Shown here in pieces: positions 54,237 through 63,079 of a stretch of 64,000 nt of DNA. Positions within the stretch are counted from its first letter, which is position 1. Every line of letters starts with the position of its first letter. The stretch is from Winogradskyella endarachnes (lineage in GTDB: Bacteria > Bacteroidota > Bacteroidia > Flavobacteriales > Flavobacteriaceae), in NCBI RefSeq assembly GCF_009741275.1, contig NZ_WOWS01000001.1, positions 930,001 to 994,000 of the forward strand, in the 5' to 3' direction. The position numbers were made by a program, and so were the translations under genes. The notes beneath the pieces are model-generated. The model was not told the origin of the DNA and searched no databases. It saw only the letters and a list, made by a program, of their open reading frames with translations.

Positions 54237-56717
54237 ATGCAAAAATTAGTCTTCGTTTTATTGGTCGTTTTTGGCAGTCTATCCTTAACATCAGCACAAA
54301 CTATTCCCTCTCTTAATGACGTTTTAGGTTATGATATTGGGACACAGTTTAGTAGAAATCATCAAGTTATTGAATATTTTAAAGCTGTTGAAACTGCTAC
54401 TCCTAACCAAGTAAAATTGGTTAACTACGGAAAAACCAATGAACGTAGAAACATGTATTTAGCTTTTGTTACGAGTGAAGCTAACATGAAAAATCTCGAA
54501 ACCATAAGAGAAAACAATTTAAAAAATGCTGGTTTATTAGATGGAGACCCAACAGCTACTGATATTGCTATTGTGTGGCTTAGTTATAATGTGCATGGTA
54601 ATGAAGCATCTAGCTCTGAGGCTGCCATGCTAACTCTATATAAATTACTAACTGAAGAACAAGATTTACTAGAAAATACGGTTGTAATTATGGATCCTAG
54701 CGTCAATCCAGATGGTAGAGACCGTTACATTAATTGGTATAACGAAACCAAAAGCGAACCTTACGATATAGACAAACAAGCCAGTGAACACAACGAACCT
54801 TGGCCAGGCGGACGACCAAATCATTACTTGTTTGATTTAAATAGAGATTGGGTTTGGGCAACACAAGTTGAAACACAACAACGTTTAGAGGTTTATAATT
54901 CTTGGATGCCACATGTGCACGTAGATTTCCACGAGCAAGGTATTAACGAACCGTATTATTTTGCGCCTGCAGCAGAACCGTTTCATGAGGTAATTTCAGA
55001 TTGGCAACGCGATTTTCAAACACAAATTGGTCAGAACCATGCTAAATATTTTGACAAAGAAGGTTGGTTATTTTTCACTAGAGAACGTTTTGATTTATTG
55101 TACCCAAGTTATGGTGATACCTATCCCACTTTTATGGGTGCCATGGGAATGACCTACGAGCAAGGTGGTCATGGTATGGCAGGTTTAGGCATCTTAAACG
55201 ATGAAGGTCATGTTTTAACTTTGGTAGAGCGCTTAACTCATCATACAACCACAGGAATTTCTACTGTAGAAATGGCTTCAAAAAATGCCAAACAATTAAA
55301 TATTGAGTTTGGTAAATTCTTTAAAAATGATAATCTCAAATATAAAAGCTACGTTTTAAAAGGGAATGAAGACAAAATTAATCGCTTAAAAACCCTTTTA
55401 AATAAACATCAAATTTCATTTGAAAACGCAACTAGCTCTAAAGTTTCTGGCTACCATTATGCTACAGGAAACCAAGGTAGTTTTAATGTAGATGCTAATG
55501 CTTTGGTAGTACATTCTAACCAACCCAAAGGTAAAATGGTTAAAGTTTTATTTGAACCAAACACATTGCTTTCAGATTCGTTAACCTATGATATTACGGC
55601 TTGGTCACTACCTTATGCTTATGGATTAGACGCTATCGCCACAACTTCTAAAGTGAGCAGTAGTAAAACAGCGAGTAAAAAATCGCTTATGGTTTTAAAT
55701 GATGCTTATGGTTATGTGAGCAAATGGAATTCTATGGAAGATGCACAATTTTTAGCAGCATTATTGAAGCACAATTTTAAAGTACGTTTTACAGAAAAGT
55801 CATTTACTTCTAATGATAAAACCTTTGGTCGTGGTTCTTTAATTATCACTAAAGGCGACAATAAACATATTGAAAAAATGGTTTCAAAATTAAATGCTCT
55901 TGCACAAGAACATGCACAGCCTTTAACAGAAATCACTTCTGGATTTTCTCAAAAAACACCAGATATTGGCTCACCAGATATTAAGTTAATCAACCAACAA
56001 AAAATTGCGGTGCTTTCTGGTGAAGGTACATCATCCTTAAGTTATGGTGAGATTTGGCATTTCTTTGAGCAACAATTACATTACCCAGTAACTTCTATAA
56101 ATACAGATGATTTAGGTAAAACCAACCTAAATAAATACAACGTTTTAATTATACCAAATGGTTATTATGGCAAAGTATTAACTGGTGACAACATAACGAA
56201 ATTAAAAAAATGGGTAAGGTCTGGCGGAAAAGTAATTGCTATTGATGGTGCACTTAGAAGCTTTGCTGGTAAAGACGGATTTAGTTTAAGCTACAAAGAT
56301 GCTGATGATAATGAAGACGACAAAAACTTAACACCTTACGCTCAGCGTGAACGCGAATACAGCAACCACTTAATTACAGGTGCCATTTTTAATACTAAAG
56401 TAGACGCTACGCATCCTATGGCTTTTGGTTATGATGATAATTATTTCACTTTAAAACTAGGTAGTTCTGCATACAATTTATTAGATAGTGGCTATAATGT
56501 GGCTTACTTAAATAACACCAAAATCTATTCTGGATTTGCAGGTAAAAATGCCGTAAAAAATTTAGACCAAACTTTAGTTTTCGGAGAAGAAACTATGGGA
56601 AGTGGTAGTTTTATTTACATGGTAGACAATCCTCTTTTTAGAAGCTTTTGGGAAAACGGTAAGTTGTTTTTTGTGAATTCTATATTCTTAGTCAACAACA
56701 ATGCTTACGAGTTGTAA
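54237..56717 (+). CDS. M14 family zinc carboxypeptidase
   Basis: 826 residues with a signal peptide (MQKLVFVLLVVFGSLSLTSAQ). The peptidase M14 domain (about 25-345) shows VHGNEASSSEAA (zinc His and Glu), DPSVNPDGRDRY, FDLNRDWVWA, HVDFHEQG (third zinc His) and MTYEQGG (catalytic Glu). The rest (about 370-826) is a beta-rich region with a glutamine-amidotransferase-like end (VLIIPNGYYG, GGKVIAIDGALR). The substrate is unknown; it is probably periplasmic or exported and used in peptide feeding. Confidence 0.9.
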   Translation: MQKLVFVLLVVFGSLSLTSAQTIPSLNDVLGYDIGTQFSRNHQVIEYFKAVETATPNQVKLVNYGKTNERRNMYLAFVTSEANMKNLETIRENNLKNAGLLDGDPTATDIAIVWLSYNVHGNEASSSEAAMLTLYKLLTEEQDLLENTVVIMDPSVNPDGRDRYINWYNETKSEPYDIDKQASEHNEPWPGGRPNHYLFDLNRDWVWATQVETQQRLEVYNSWMPHVHVDFHEQGINEPYYFAPAAEPFHEVISDWQRDFQTQIGQNHAKYFDKEGWLFFTRERFDLLYPSYGDTYPTFMGAMGMTYEQGGHGMAGLGILNDEGHVLTLVERLTHHTTTGISTVEMASKNAKQLNIEFGKFFKNDNLKYKSYVLKGNEDKINRLKTLLNKHQISFENATSSKVSGYHYATGNQGSFNVDANALVVHSNQPKGKMVKVLFEPNTLLSDSLTYDITAWSLPYAYGLDAIATTSKVSSSKTASKKSLMVLNDAYGYVSKWNSMEDAQFLAALLKHNFKVRFTEKSFTSNDKTFGRGSLIITKGDNKHIEKMVSKLNALAQEHAQPLTEITSGFSQKTPDIGSPDIKLINQQKIAVLSGEGTSSLSYGEIWHFFEQQLHYPVTSINTDDLGKTNLNKYNVLIIPNGYYGKVLTGDNITKLKKWVRSGGKVIAIDGALRSFAGKDGFSLSYKDADDNEDDKNLTPYAQREREYSNHLITGAIFNTKVDATHPMAFGYDDNYFTLKLGSSAYNLLDSGYNVAYLNNTKIYSGFAGKNAVKNLDQTLVFGEETMGSGSFIYMVDNPLFRSFWENGKLFFVNSIFLVNNNAYEL

Positions 56718-56836
56718 ACACTACTTAAAACGTTAATTAAAATTAAAGAATAACTTCAGTTATTAGATTATGGGTAAATTGAATTTTTTATTGAAGCATT
56801 ATTAAAAAATTAGTCAAATTAAATACCTAATATGAA

Positions 56837-57487
56837 ATGAAAACCCTAAAAGAACAAACCGACGCCAAAATTGCAGCAGGACGAAACGCAAAACCAGAAT
56901 TTATGCAAGGTGTTGATGATGTTATAGCCAAAGCAAAAGCCTTTGAAGACGGAAAAGATGCGCTTAAAATTGGCGATAAAGCTATTGATTTTGAATTACC
57001 AAATGCAAAAGGAGAAGTAATTGCATTAGCCAATTTATTAGAAAAAGGACCAGTTGTTGTTACATTTTATCGTGGGAGCTGGTGTCCATATTGCAACTTA
57101 CAATTAAGAGCATTGCAGGCTAAACTCAATGAGATACAAGCTTTAGGTGCAAGCTTAGTTGCTATTAGCCCAGAAGTGCCAGATGATTCTTTAACTGAAA
57201 ACGAAATTAGTAAAATGGAATTTACAGTGTTGTCGGATCAAGATGCTAAAGTTGCCAGACAATATGGCGTGGCTTGGGAAGTCCCAGAATTTTTAATGGA
57301 ACATATGCGTGTAGATCGAGGACTAGATTTAAAGACTATTAATAATGGTAATGCTAATGTTCTACCTATTCCTGCGACATTTATTTTAGATACAGAAGGC
57401 ATTGTAAAATGGAATTACGTCAATGTAGATTACAGAACGCGCTCTGAACCAGATGAGATTATTGAAGCGCTTAAAAGTATGAGTTAA
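56837..57487 (+). CDS. Peroxiredoxin-like (AhpC/TSA) protein
   Basis: 216 residues. An N-terminal helical region (1-45) precedes a thioredoxin-type fold. VVTFYRGSWCPYCNLQLRAL carries a CxxC pair at the peroxidatic site, and IPATFILDTEGIVKW closes the fold. Proteins of this peroxiredoxin-like group reduce peroxides or serve as disulfide reductases. The CPYC arrangement differs from the single-Cys TxxC of classic AhpC. There is no signal peptide, so it is cytoplasmic. It stands alone between the peptidase and the regulator gene. Confidence 0.88.
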   Translation: MKTLKEQTDAKIAAGRNAKPEFMQGVDDVIAKAKAFEDGKDALKIGDKAIDFELPNAKGEVIALANLLEKGPVVVTFYRGSWCPYCNLQLRALQAKLNEIQALGASLVAISPEVPDDSLTENEISKMEFTVLSDQDAKVARQYGVAWEVPEFLMEHMRVDRGLDLKTINNGNANVLPIPATFILDTEGIVKWNYVNVDYRTRSEPDEIIEALKSMS

Positions 57488-57729
57488 GTAATTACAGAGT
57501 ATTTGGAGTTATAGTAATAAATGGTGTTTCAATTTATTAACAATTGATGATAAAAATATAAATATTTAAGAGTGAGTCACTTGACTATAAACCTCGGAAA
57601 AACTACCTTCGTTTAACGTTGGATATAAAACATTGAAACGCTTTTATATTCGCGAGACATTGCCAATAATGCGAGAGTAAGAATGTGTATACAACAACGA
57701 ATAATGTATGCTTCTAAATTTTGTGAAAT

Positions 57730-59520
57730 TTGAATAATCAAAAATCCATAGCCGTCCTTCCTTTCGTCAATATGAGCAGTGATATTGAAAACGAATATTT
57801 TTGCGATGGAATTACGGAAGAGATTATTAATGCACTCACAAAAGTAAAAGGCTTAAAAGTAATTGCAAGAACCTCATCTTTTGCTTTTAAAGGAAAGGAT
57901 ATTGATATAAGAATAATTGGTGAGCAATTAAATGTGGATACCATTCTTGAAGGAAGTATTAAAAAGTTTCAAGAAAAGGTGAGAATCACGGCTCAATTAA
58001 TTGATGTTAAGGAAGGGATTCATTATTGGTCTAAAAGATACGATAGGGAATTAATAGATATTTTCGATTTAGAAGATGAAATAAGTCTTGCTATTGCAGA
58101 CGAAGTAAGAAATAATTTTGGGCATTTTGATATTGAAGATACTTTAGTAAGTAAAAAAACAAATAGTTTAAAAGCATATGATAATTACTTAAAAGGGCGT
58201 TATTTTTTTTTCAAATGGAATCTTCCTGCTATTGAACAGGCTATTTCCTTTTTTAAAGAAAGTATTAAATATGATTCAGAATATAGCGAACCTTACTTTA
58301 GTATAGGATTGTGTTACAGTCTTCTTGCTGCATGGGGTTATCTACCTAAACAAGAAACTTTTTCTAAAGCAACAAATTACTTAAATCTTGGAGCTGAAAT
58401 AAATTCTGAATCCGTAGATGGGTATTTTGCCCTTGCTGCTAAGGAATTTTGGGGGAATTGGAATTCTAAATTAGCGTATGATTATCTTCAAAAAGCCCTA
58501 AATATTAACCCGAAATCCTCAGAAGTGTTAGATTTTATGGCAGAAATACATCGTTCAACGGGTGATTTTAAAAAGGCCATAAAATTAAATGAGCAAGCCC
58601 TCTTATTGAATCCATTATCAGCCAATGCTAATTATACGCGTTCAACATTACATTATTTAAATAATGAGGCAGGTGAATCTCTTAAATACATAAATAAAGG
58701 GCTCGAACTAGATGCAGATTTCAGTTTATTTCATAATTTAAAAGCTCTTGTATTAATTCAATTGAACGAAAGAGAAGAGCTTTTATACTTTTTAGATAAT
58801 GAAAATAAAATTCCATCCTTAAAAAAAATTGCATTAGCATTATTCGATTTATATAATAAAGTTGAAAATGCAAGCTTAAAAATTAACAATATAATAGGTG
58901 AATTAAAAACATTGAAATCGCCTTTATTATATCCTTGGGATATCTATTTAAATTTATATTCCAATGAAAAAGAAAAAGCAATAAGTTTATTAATTGATAA
59001 AGTAGAGCGTAGAATGGGACAAGTTGTTTGGTATAAATACGATCCTTTTCTTAAGCCTATTAAAGAAGAAATTTTACAAAAGGAAGAATTGAAATCTAAT
59101 TTTGTATTCAACGCAGCAAGGTTTCATCAGAATGAACAAAATGATAGCTCTAAAAAAGATTATTTTGAAAAAGAAGAAATAAATAACTTAATAGATAACC
59201 TGAATACAATCATGGAATCTCAACATCTTTATTTGAATCAAGATTTAAATTTGAGATCACTTGCAAAACAAGTAAATCTTCACCCAAATAAATTATCTTG
59301 GTTATTAAATGATTGTATAGGTTATAATTTTAATGACTTTGTTAATTCTTATCGCTTAAATCATTTTAAAACAATAGCCTTAGACCCTAAGAATTCTCAC
59401 CTTACTATTCTTGGGCTGGCTTATGATAGTGGCTTTAATTCTAAAAGCGTTTTTAATACTTTTTTTAAAAAAACTGAAGGCATTACACCTAGCAAATGGG
59501 TACAAAAACACTCTAAGTAA
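57730..59520 (+). CDS. Hybrid regulator: TolB-like domain, TPR repeats and AraC-type DNA-binding domain
   Basis: 596 residues from a TTG; an in-frame TGA just upstream limits the start. The N-terminal TolB/FlgO-like domain (1-130) has KSIAVLPFVNMSSD, EYFCDGITEEIINAL and LEGSIKKFQEKVRITAQLI. TPR-like helices run from about 140 to 420 (for example AIKLNEQALLLNPLSANA). The C-terminal AraC domain (about 485-596) has two helix-turn-helix units (LRSLAKQVNLHPNKLS and ILGLAYDSGFNSKSVFNTFFKK). No membrane segment is seen, so it should be a cytoplasmic sensor-regulator. It probably controls the downstream genes, whose promoters share a 19-bp element. Confidence 0.85.
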   Translation: MNNQKSIAVLPFVNMSSDIENEYFCDGITEEIINALTKVKGLKVIARTSSFAFKGKDIDIRIIGEQLNVDTILEGSIKKFQEKVRITAQLIDVKEGIHYWSKRYDRELIDIFDLEDEISLAIADEVRNNFGHFDIEDTLVSKKTNSLKAYDNYLKGRYFFFKWNLPAIEQAISFFKESIKYDSEYSEPYFSIGLCYSLLAAWGYLPKQETFSKATNYLNLGAEINSESVDGYFALAAKEFWGNWNSKLAYDYLQKALNINPKSSEVLDFMAEIHRSTGDFKKAIKLNEQALLLNPLSANANYTRSTLHYLNNEAGESLKYINKGLELDADFSLFHNLKALVLIQLNEREELLYFLDNENKIPSLKKIALALFDLYNKVENASLKINNIIGELKTLKSPLLYPWDIYLNLYSNEKEKAISLLIDKVERRMGQVVWYKYDPFLKPIKEEILQKEELKSNFVFNAARFHQNEQNDSSKKDYFEKEEINNLIDNLNTIMESQHLYLNQDLNLRSLAKQVNLHPNKLSWLLNDCIGYNFNDFVNSYRLNHFKTIALDPKNSHLTILGLAYDSGFNSKSVFNTFFKKTEGITPSKWVQKHSK

Positions 59521-59556
59521 ATTACTTTTCATTTCAAATTCCGAACGTTCTAAATT

Positions 59557-59597
59557 ATAATTTAGCACGACTCATAACTGATTATACGTCAATTTTG
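59557..59597 (+). promoter_or_regulatory. Promoter with shared upstream element (copy 1)
   Basis: The 19-bp word at 59557-59575 (ATAATTTAGCACGACTCAT) recurs with 14 of 19 identities at 62310-62328. In both, ACGA starts 30 bases before the G of a TTTG box (here 59594-59597). The bases after the box are also alike, so it is probably a common AraC-type operator and promoter. Confidence 0.45.
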
Positions 59598-59630
59598 CAG
59601 TATCAAACAATCAATTAAAAACGAACAGTT

Positions 59631-60713
59631 ATGACAACATTACACAAATTATTAGTCGCTTTAGCCATTAGCATGGTCATCCTTTTTACATCATGTTCAA
59701 CAGATGATGACAACAACACACCAGCAATCAACTACACTACTGCTGAAAATTTATTAACCGACATAAACTTTCAAGGCTATGCTATTATCACAAAAAATGG
59801 AAATGATTTGGTACGTCAAGGGTTTGGCTTAGCCAATGAAACTACAACATTGTCGCAAGATTACGAACTAGCATACCGAATCGGTTCAGTATCTAAAACG
59901 CTCACAGCAGCAGCTGTTGTTCAATTAAAGCGTGATGGTTACGTAACCAGTTTTAATCAAACTTTAGATGAATTCGATTCTGAATTCCCAAACGGTGATC
60001 AAATAACAATCGCACATTTATTATCTCATCAATCCGGTATTCCAGATTATCAATTTATAGTTGAAGATGCCTTTGAACAAGGTGAAATTCTAGATGAAGA
60101 AGATATTTATGAAGTTATTACATATTTGATTTCTGAAAACGGTCTCAACTTTGCACCAGGCGCAAGTAAACAATACAGCAATTCAAATTACCTCATTGCA
60201 GCATTGTTGATTCAGGAATTAACTCAAATGCCTTATCATAATTATATTCAACAAAATATCTTTAACCCTTTGGAAATGGGTGATACACTCAAAGGAACTG
60301 ACGCTATCAACCCTAACACGCATGCTGAAGGTTACAAGGATGGCAATGCAAACAGCACTTACCCTATAGCTGTTGCTTTTGGCGCTGGCGATTTTAGTAG
60401 TACACCAAAAGATATGGAAACGTGGACGAATGCTGTAAAAACAACCTGGTTTACAACCGTAGAGAAAGACGACATATTCGCGCAAGATGTACCAAGTGGG
60501 TATGTTGACTTTGGTTTAGGTTGGTTTACCACGCAAGAAGGCAATACAACACTTTATTGGCATGGTGGCGATATCAATGGTTATTGGAGTATGATTGGCT
60601 TTATACCAGAATACGATGCTACAATTGTACTATTAAGCAATAAGCAAGATGATACTGGCATACAACGTAATACTATTATTGAACAACTACTAACAAACGA
60701 GTTTAACCAATAA
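59631..60713 (+). CDS. Serine hydrolase, class C beta-lactamase/PBP-like lipoprotein
   Basis: 360 residues. The signal peptide ends in the lipobox LFTSC (Cys22). The catalytic domain has SVSK (86-89) as SxxK, YSN (182-184) as the second triad motif, and HGG (about 306-308) near the end. This is the class C beta-lactamase/D-peptidase fold. Members act on peptidoglycan peptides or esters, and resistance activity cannot be inferred. It is the first gene of a unit that continues with the SDR gene 9 bases later, under the shared promoter element. Confidence 0.88.
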   Translation: MTTLHKLLVALAISMVILFTSCSTDDDNNTPAINYTTAENLLTDINFQGYAIITKNGNDLVRQGFGLANETTTLSQDYELAYRIGSVSKTLTAAAVVQLKRDGYVTSFNQTLDEFDSEFPNGDQITIAHLLSHQSGIPDYQFIVEDAFEQGEILDEEDIYEVITYLISENGLNFAPGASKQYSNSNYLIAALLIQELTQMPYHNYIQQNIFNPLEMGDTLKGTDAINPNTHAEGYKDGNANSTYPIAVAFGAGDFSSTPKDMETWTNAVKTTWFTTVEKDDIFAQDVPSGYVDFGLGWFTTQEGNTTLYWHGGDINGYWSMIGFIPEYDATIVLLSNKQDDTGIQRNTIIEQLLTNEFNQ

Positions 60714-60722
60714 ATTACAGGC

Positions 60723-61589
60723 ATGCAACATACCAACGTTTTATTGGCAGGTGCTACAGGTTATTTAGGCAAGCATTTATTAAAGGTTTTAATAGAAAAA
60801 CAAAACCAGGTTGTTGCTATTGTCCGTAAGCTAAATCAGTTAGATAATCCTAATGAAAACTATCTGGAAATTAAGCAAGCCGAAGTCACCAAACCCGAAA
60901 CTTTACGAGACATTTGTAAGGGCATAGATACGGTCATTTCAACCGTTGGTATTACAAGGCAAAAGGATGGTTTAACGTATATGGATGTCGATTATCAAGC
61001 AAATATGAATTTACTTGAAGAAGCTAAAAAGTCTGGTGTAAGCCACTTTGTTTATGTGTCTGCTATTAATGGCAATAAACATCGACATTTGAAAATTTTT
61101 GAAGCCAAAGAAAAGTTTGTTGATGCTTTAAAAACATCAGGATTGAACTATACCATTGTAAGACCTAATGGTTTTTTCTCTGATATGAAAGACTTTCTGC
61201 AAATGGCAAAATCTGGTCGTGTGTATTTATTTGGATCAGGCAATCAAAGATTCAACCCAATTCAAGGAGAGGATTTAGCAAAAGCTATTGTCGATAACTT
61301 AGAGGATTACAACAACGAACTAACCGTTGGAGGTCCTGATATATTAAGCTTAAATGATATTAGTAAACTAGCTCTGACTTCATTAAACAAGCCTATAAAA
61401 ATAACGCATTTACCAGATTGCTTAAGACGATTCACTATTTGGACTTTAAGAACATTTACCAGTGTAAAAACCTATGGACCGATTGAATTTTTCTTAACCT
61501 TAATGGCAGAGGATAATATTGCACCAACTTATGGAGATTATCATTTAAAAGACTATTTTAGAGAAGAAGCCAACACACTAGAGATATGA
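60723..61589 (+). CDS. NAD(P)-binding SDR/NmrA-like protein
   Basis: 288 residues. [17 protein letters not shown] is the dinucleotide-binding glycine motif, and [12 protein letters not shown] and [10 protein letters not shown] follow. [15 protein letters not shown] fits an atypical short-chain dehydrogenase that may sense or use NAD(P)H. The usual Tyr-Lys pair is not evident, so it may be a redox-sensing or non-catalytic member. The last bases overlap the next gene by 4 (ATGA), so it is co-translated with the acetyltransferase. Confidence 0.82.
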   Translation: MQHTNVLLAGATGYLGKHLLKVLIEKQNQVVAIVRKLNQLDNPNENYLEIKQAEVTKPETLRDICKGIDTVISTVGITRQKDGLTYMDVDYQANMNLLEEAKKSGVSHFVYVSAINGNKHRHLKIFEAKEKFVDALKTSGLNYTIVRPNGFFSDMKDFLQMAKSGRVYLFGSGNQRFNPIQGEDLAKAIVDNLEDYNNELTVGGPDILSLNDISKLALTSLNKPIKITHLPDCLRRFTIWTLRTFTSVKTYGPIEFFLTLMAEDNIAPTYGDYHLKDYFREEANTLEI

Positions 61590-62203
61590 ACATACCAGAT
61601 CCAAATACCGTTTTTCCGTTAGCCAATTACGATAAGTTGTGCTTTTTGAAAAACTACATTAACAATCCTAATATTGAAGTTGACGATTACACCTATTATG
61701 ACGATTTTGAAGATGTTTCTAACTTTGAAAAAAACGTCAAATATCATTTTGATTTTACAGGTGATAAACTCATCATTGGTAAGTTTTGCATGATTGCTTC
61801 TGGCGCAACTTTTATTATGAATGGTGGTAATCATTTAACCGAAGCCACATCTGCTTACCCTTTTGCCATTTTTGGTGGTGCATGGCAACATGCAATGGAT
61901 GGCAAAAGCTATCCAACCAAAGGGAATACTATAATTGGTAATGATGTGTGGATTGGACATGATGCTACCATCATGCCTGGTGTAACCATTGGTGATGGCG
62001 CAATAGTAGCCACAAAAGCAGTAGTTACAAAAAACGTAGAACCCTATACTGTTGTTGGCGGTAATCCTGCAAAACCGATTAAAAAACGTTTTTCAGAAGA
62101 CATCATTTGTAAATTATTAGAACTTAAATGGTGGGATTGGGATATCGAGAAAATCACAAAAAATGTAGACAAACTCACTTCGCATCCCGAGGCGTTGTTA
62201 TAA
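61586..62203 (+). CDS. CatB-related O-acetyltransferase
   Basis: 205 residues of the CatB/VatD hexapeptide branch. [25 protein letters not shown] carries the catalytic His region. [25 protein letters not shown] and [14 protein letters not shown] are the diagnostic repeat and closing motifs, with WWDWDIEKI at the C-terminus. Acceptor unknown. Unlike the copy at 24121 it lies outside the polysaccharide locus. It overlaps the SDR gene and ends in a terminator at 62225, so it closes this three-gene unit. Confidence 0.88.
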   Translation: MNIPDPNTVFPLANYDKLCFLKNYINNPNIEVDDYTYYDDFEDVSNFEKNVKYHFDFTGDKLIIGKFCMIASGATFIMNGGNHLTEATSAYPFAIFGGAWQHAMDGKSYPTKGNTIIGNDVWIGHDATIMPGVTIGDGAIVATKAVVTKNVEPYTVVGGNPAKPIKKRFSEDIICKLLELKWWDWDIEKITKNVDKLTSHPEALL

Positions 62204-62224
62204 ATAAACCCTAAGAACTAATAA

Positions 62225-62258
62225 AAGGCTTAATAGTAAAACTGTTAAGTCTTTTTCT
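62225..62258 (+). terminator. Rho-independent terminator after the acetyltransferase gene
   Basis: AAGGCTTAATAG and CTGTTAAGTCTT pair over 12 bp (two G-U pairs) around a 5-base loop, followed by a T run. Confidence 0.7.
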
Positions 62259-62309
62259 TTTCATATAAAAATTAAGGATTAGTACTAAATATCAAAAAGG
62301 TACCGAATC

Positions 62310-62350
62310 ATAATTCAGAACGATTAGTCTTCACTTCTACTGCATCTTTG
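62310..62350 (+). promoter_or_regulatory. Promoter with shared upstream element (copy 2)
   Basis: ATAATTCAGAACGATTAGT (62310-62328) matches the element at 59557 at 14 of 19 bases. The distance from ACGA to the TTTG box (62347-62350) is the same, and the leader words that follow are alike (atcaa, aaaaacgaaca). The -7 candidate is CATCTTTG. Confidence 0.45.
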
Positions 62351-62398
62351 TACCATCAAAACATCAATCAAAAAACGAACAATTAAATATTTATCAAA

Positions 62399-63043
62399 AT
62401 GAAAAAACTATTAATCATCTGCCTGTCACTTTTTACATTTAACGCTTTTGCACAACAGATCTCAGAATCATCTAACCAAAGTGACAATGAATTAAAATAC
62501 AGAGTTAGCTTTCCTGCTATTATCTTATCCAATATTGGTGACGGAGGCAAAAGAACTAATACGCAACACATTGAATTACACGTTAAACGTGAGCTTGACG
62601 CTAAAAATATCGTTGGTGTAAAATTTGCTACTTGGCGCTTATTTCAACCTATGGGAATTCAATGGTGGGATGGACTTACAGATAAAATAGATACTGAAAC
62701 CGAATTTTATCCAGGGTATTTACGCGAAACAGGTATAGGTATTTCATATCAACGTATGCTATGGAAAGGGTTATTTGCTTCGGTTGAAGTTTTACCATTA
62801 TACAAAACCTATTTAGATCTTAATGACAAAAAAATAGCCAACGGATTCAAACTCTACAACTCATATCATATTGGTTATCATTTTGCTTTTGGTAAAAAGA
62901 AACAGTTTTTTATAGAGCCGCAATTTCATTGTAATGTTTGGCATTTTGACACCAATACGCCAGATTCATTTAAGCAACTCGACAATAAATGGGATTCCTA
63001 TTTCTTATTTGAACCCAACCTTTATATTGGAATAAAATTTTAA
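62399..63043 (+). CDS. Exported protein of unknown function, probably a beta-barrel
   Basis: 214 residues with a signal peptide (MKKLLIICLSLFTFNAFAQ). The mature part has many alternating hydrophobic and charged strands with aromatic residues, for example IGISYQRMLWKGLFASVEVLPLY, and the last residues LYIGIKF end in Phe, as in outer-membrane barrels. No known motif was found. It is the first gene of a unit with the serine hydrolase at 63080, under the shared promoter element. Confidence 0.75.
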   Translation: MKKLLIICLSLFTFNAFAQQISESSNQSDNELKYRVSFPAIILSNIGDGGKRTNTQHIELHVKRELDAKNIVGVKFATWRLFQPMGIQWWDGLTDKIDTETEFYPGYLRETGIGISYQRMLWKGLFASVEVLPLYKTYLDLNDKKIANGFKLYNSYHIGYHFAFGKKKQFFIEPQFHCNVWHFDTNTPDSFKQLDNKWDSYFLFEPNLYIGIKF

Positions 63044-63079
63044 CTTATAAAACCATCTTAAAATTCTAAAACTAACATT

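Noticed and set aside
59631..60713. Beta-lactamase resistance gene
   Set aside because: The class C fold motifs are shared by many peptidases and esterases, so resistance cannot be inferred. The same holds for 63080-64000.
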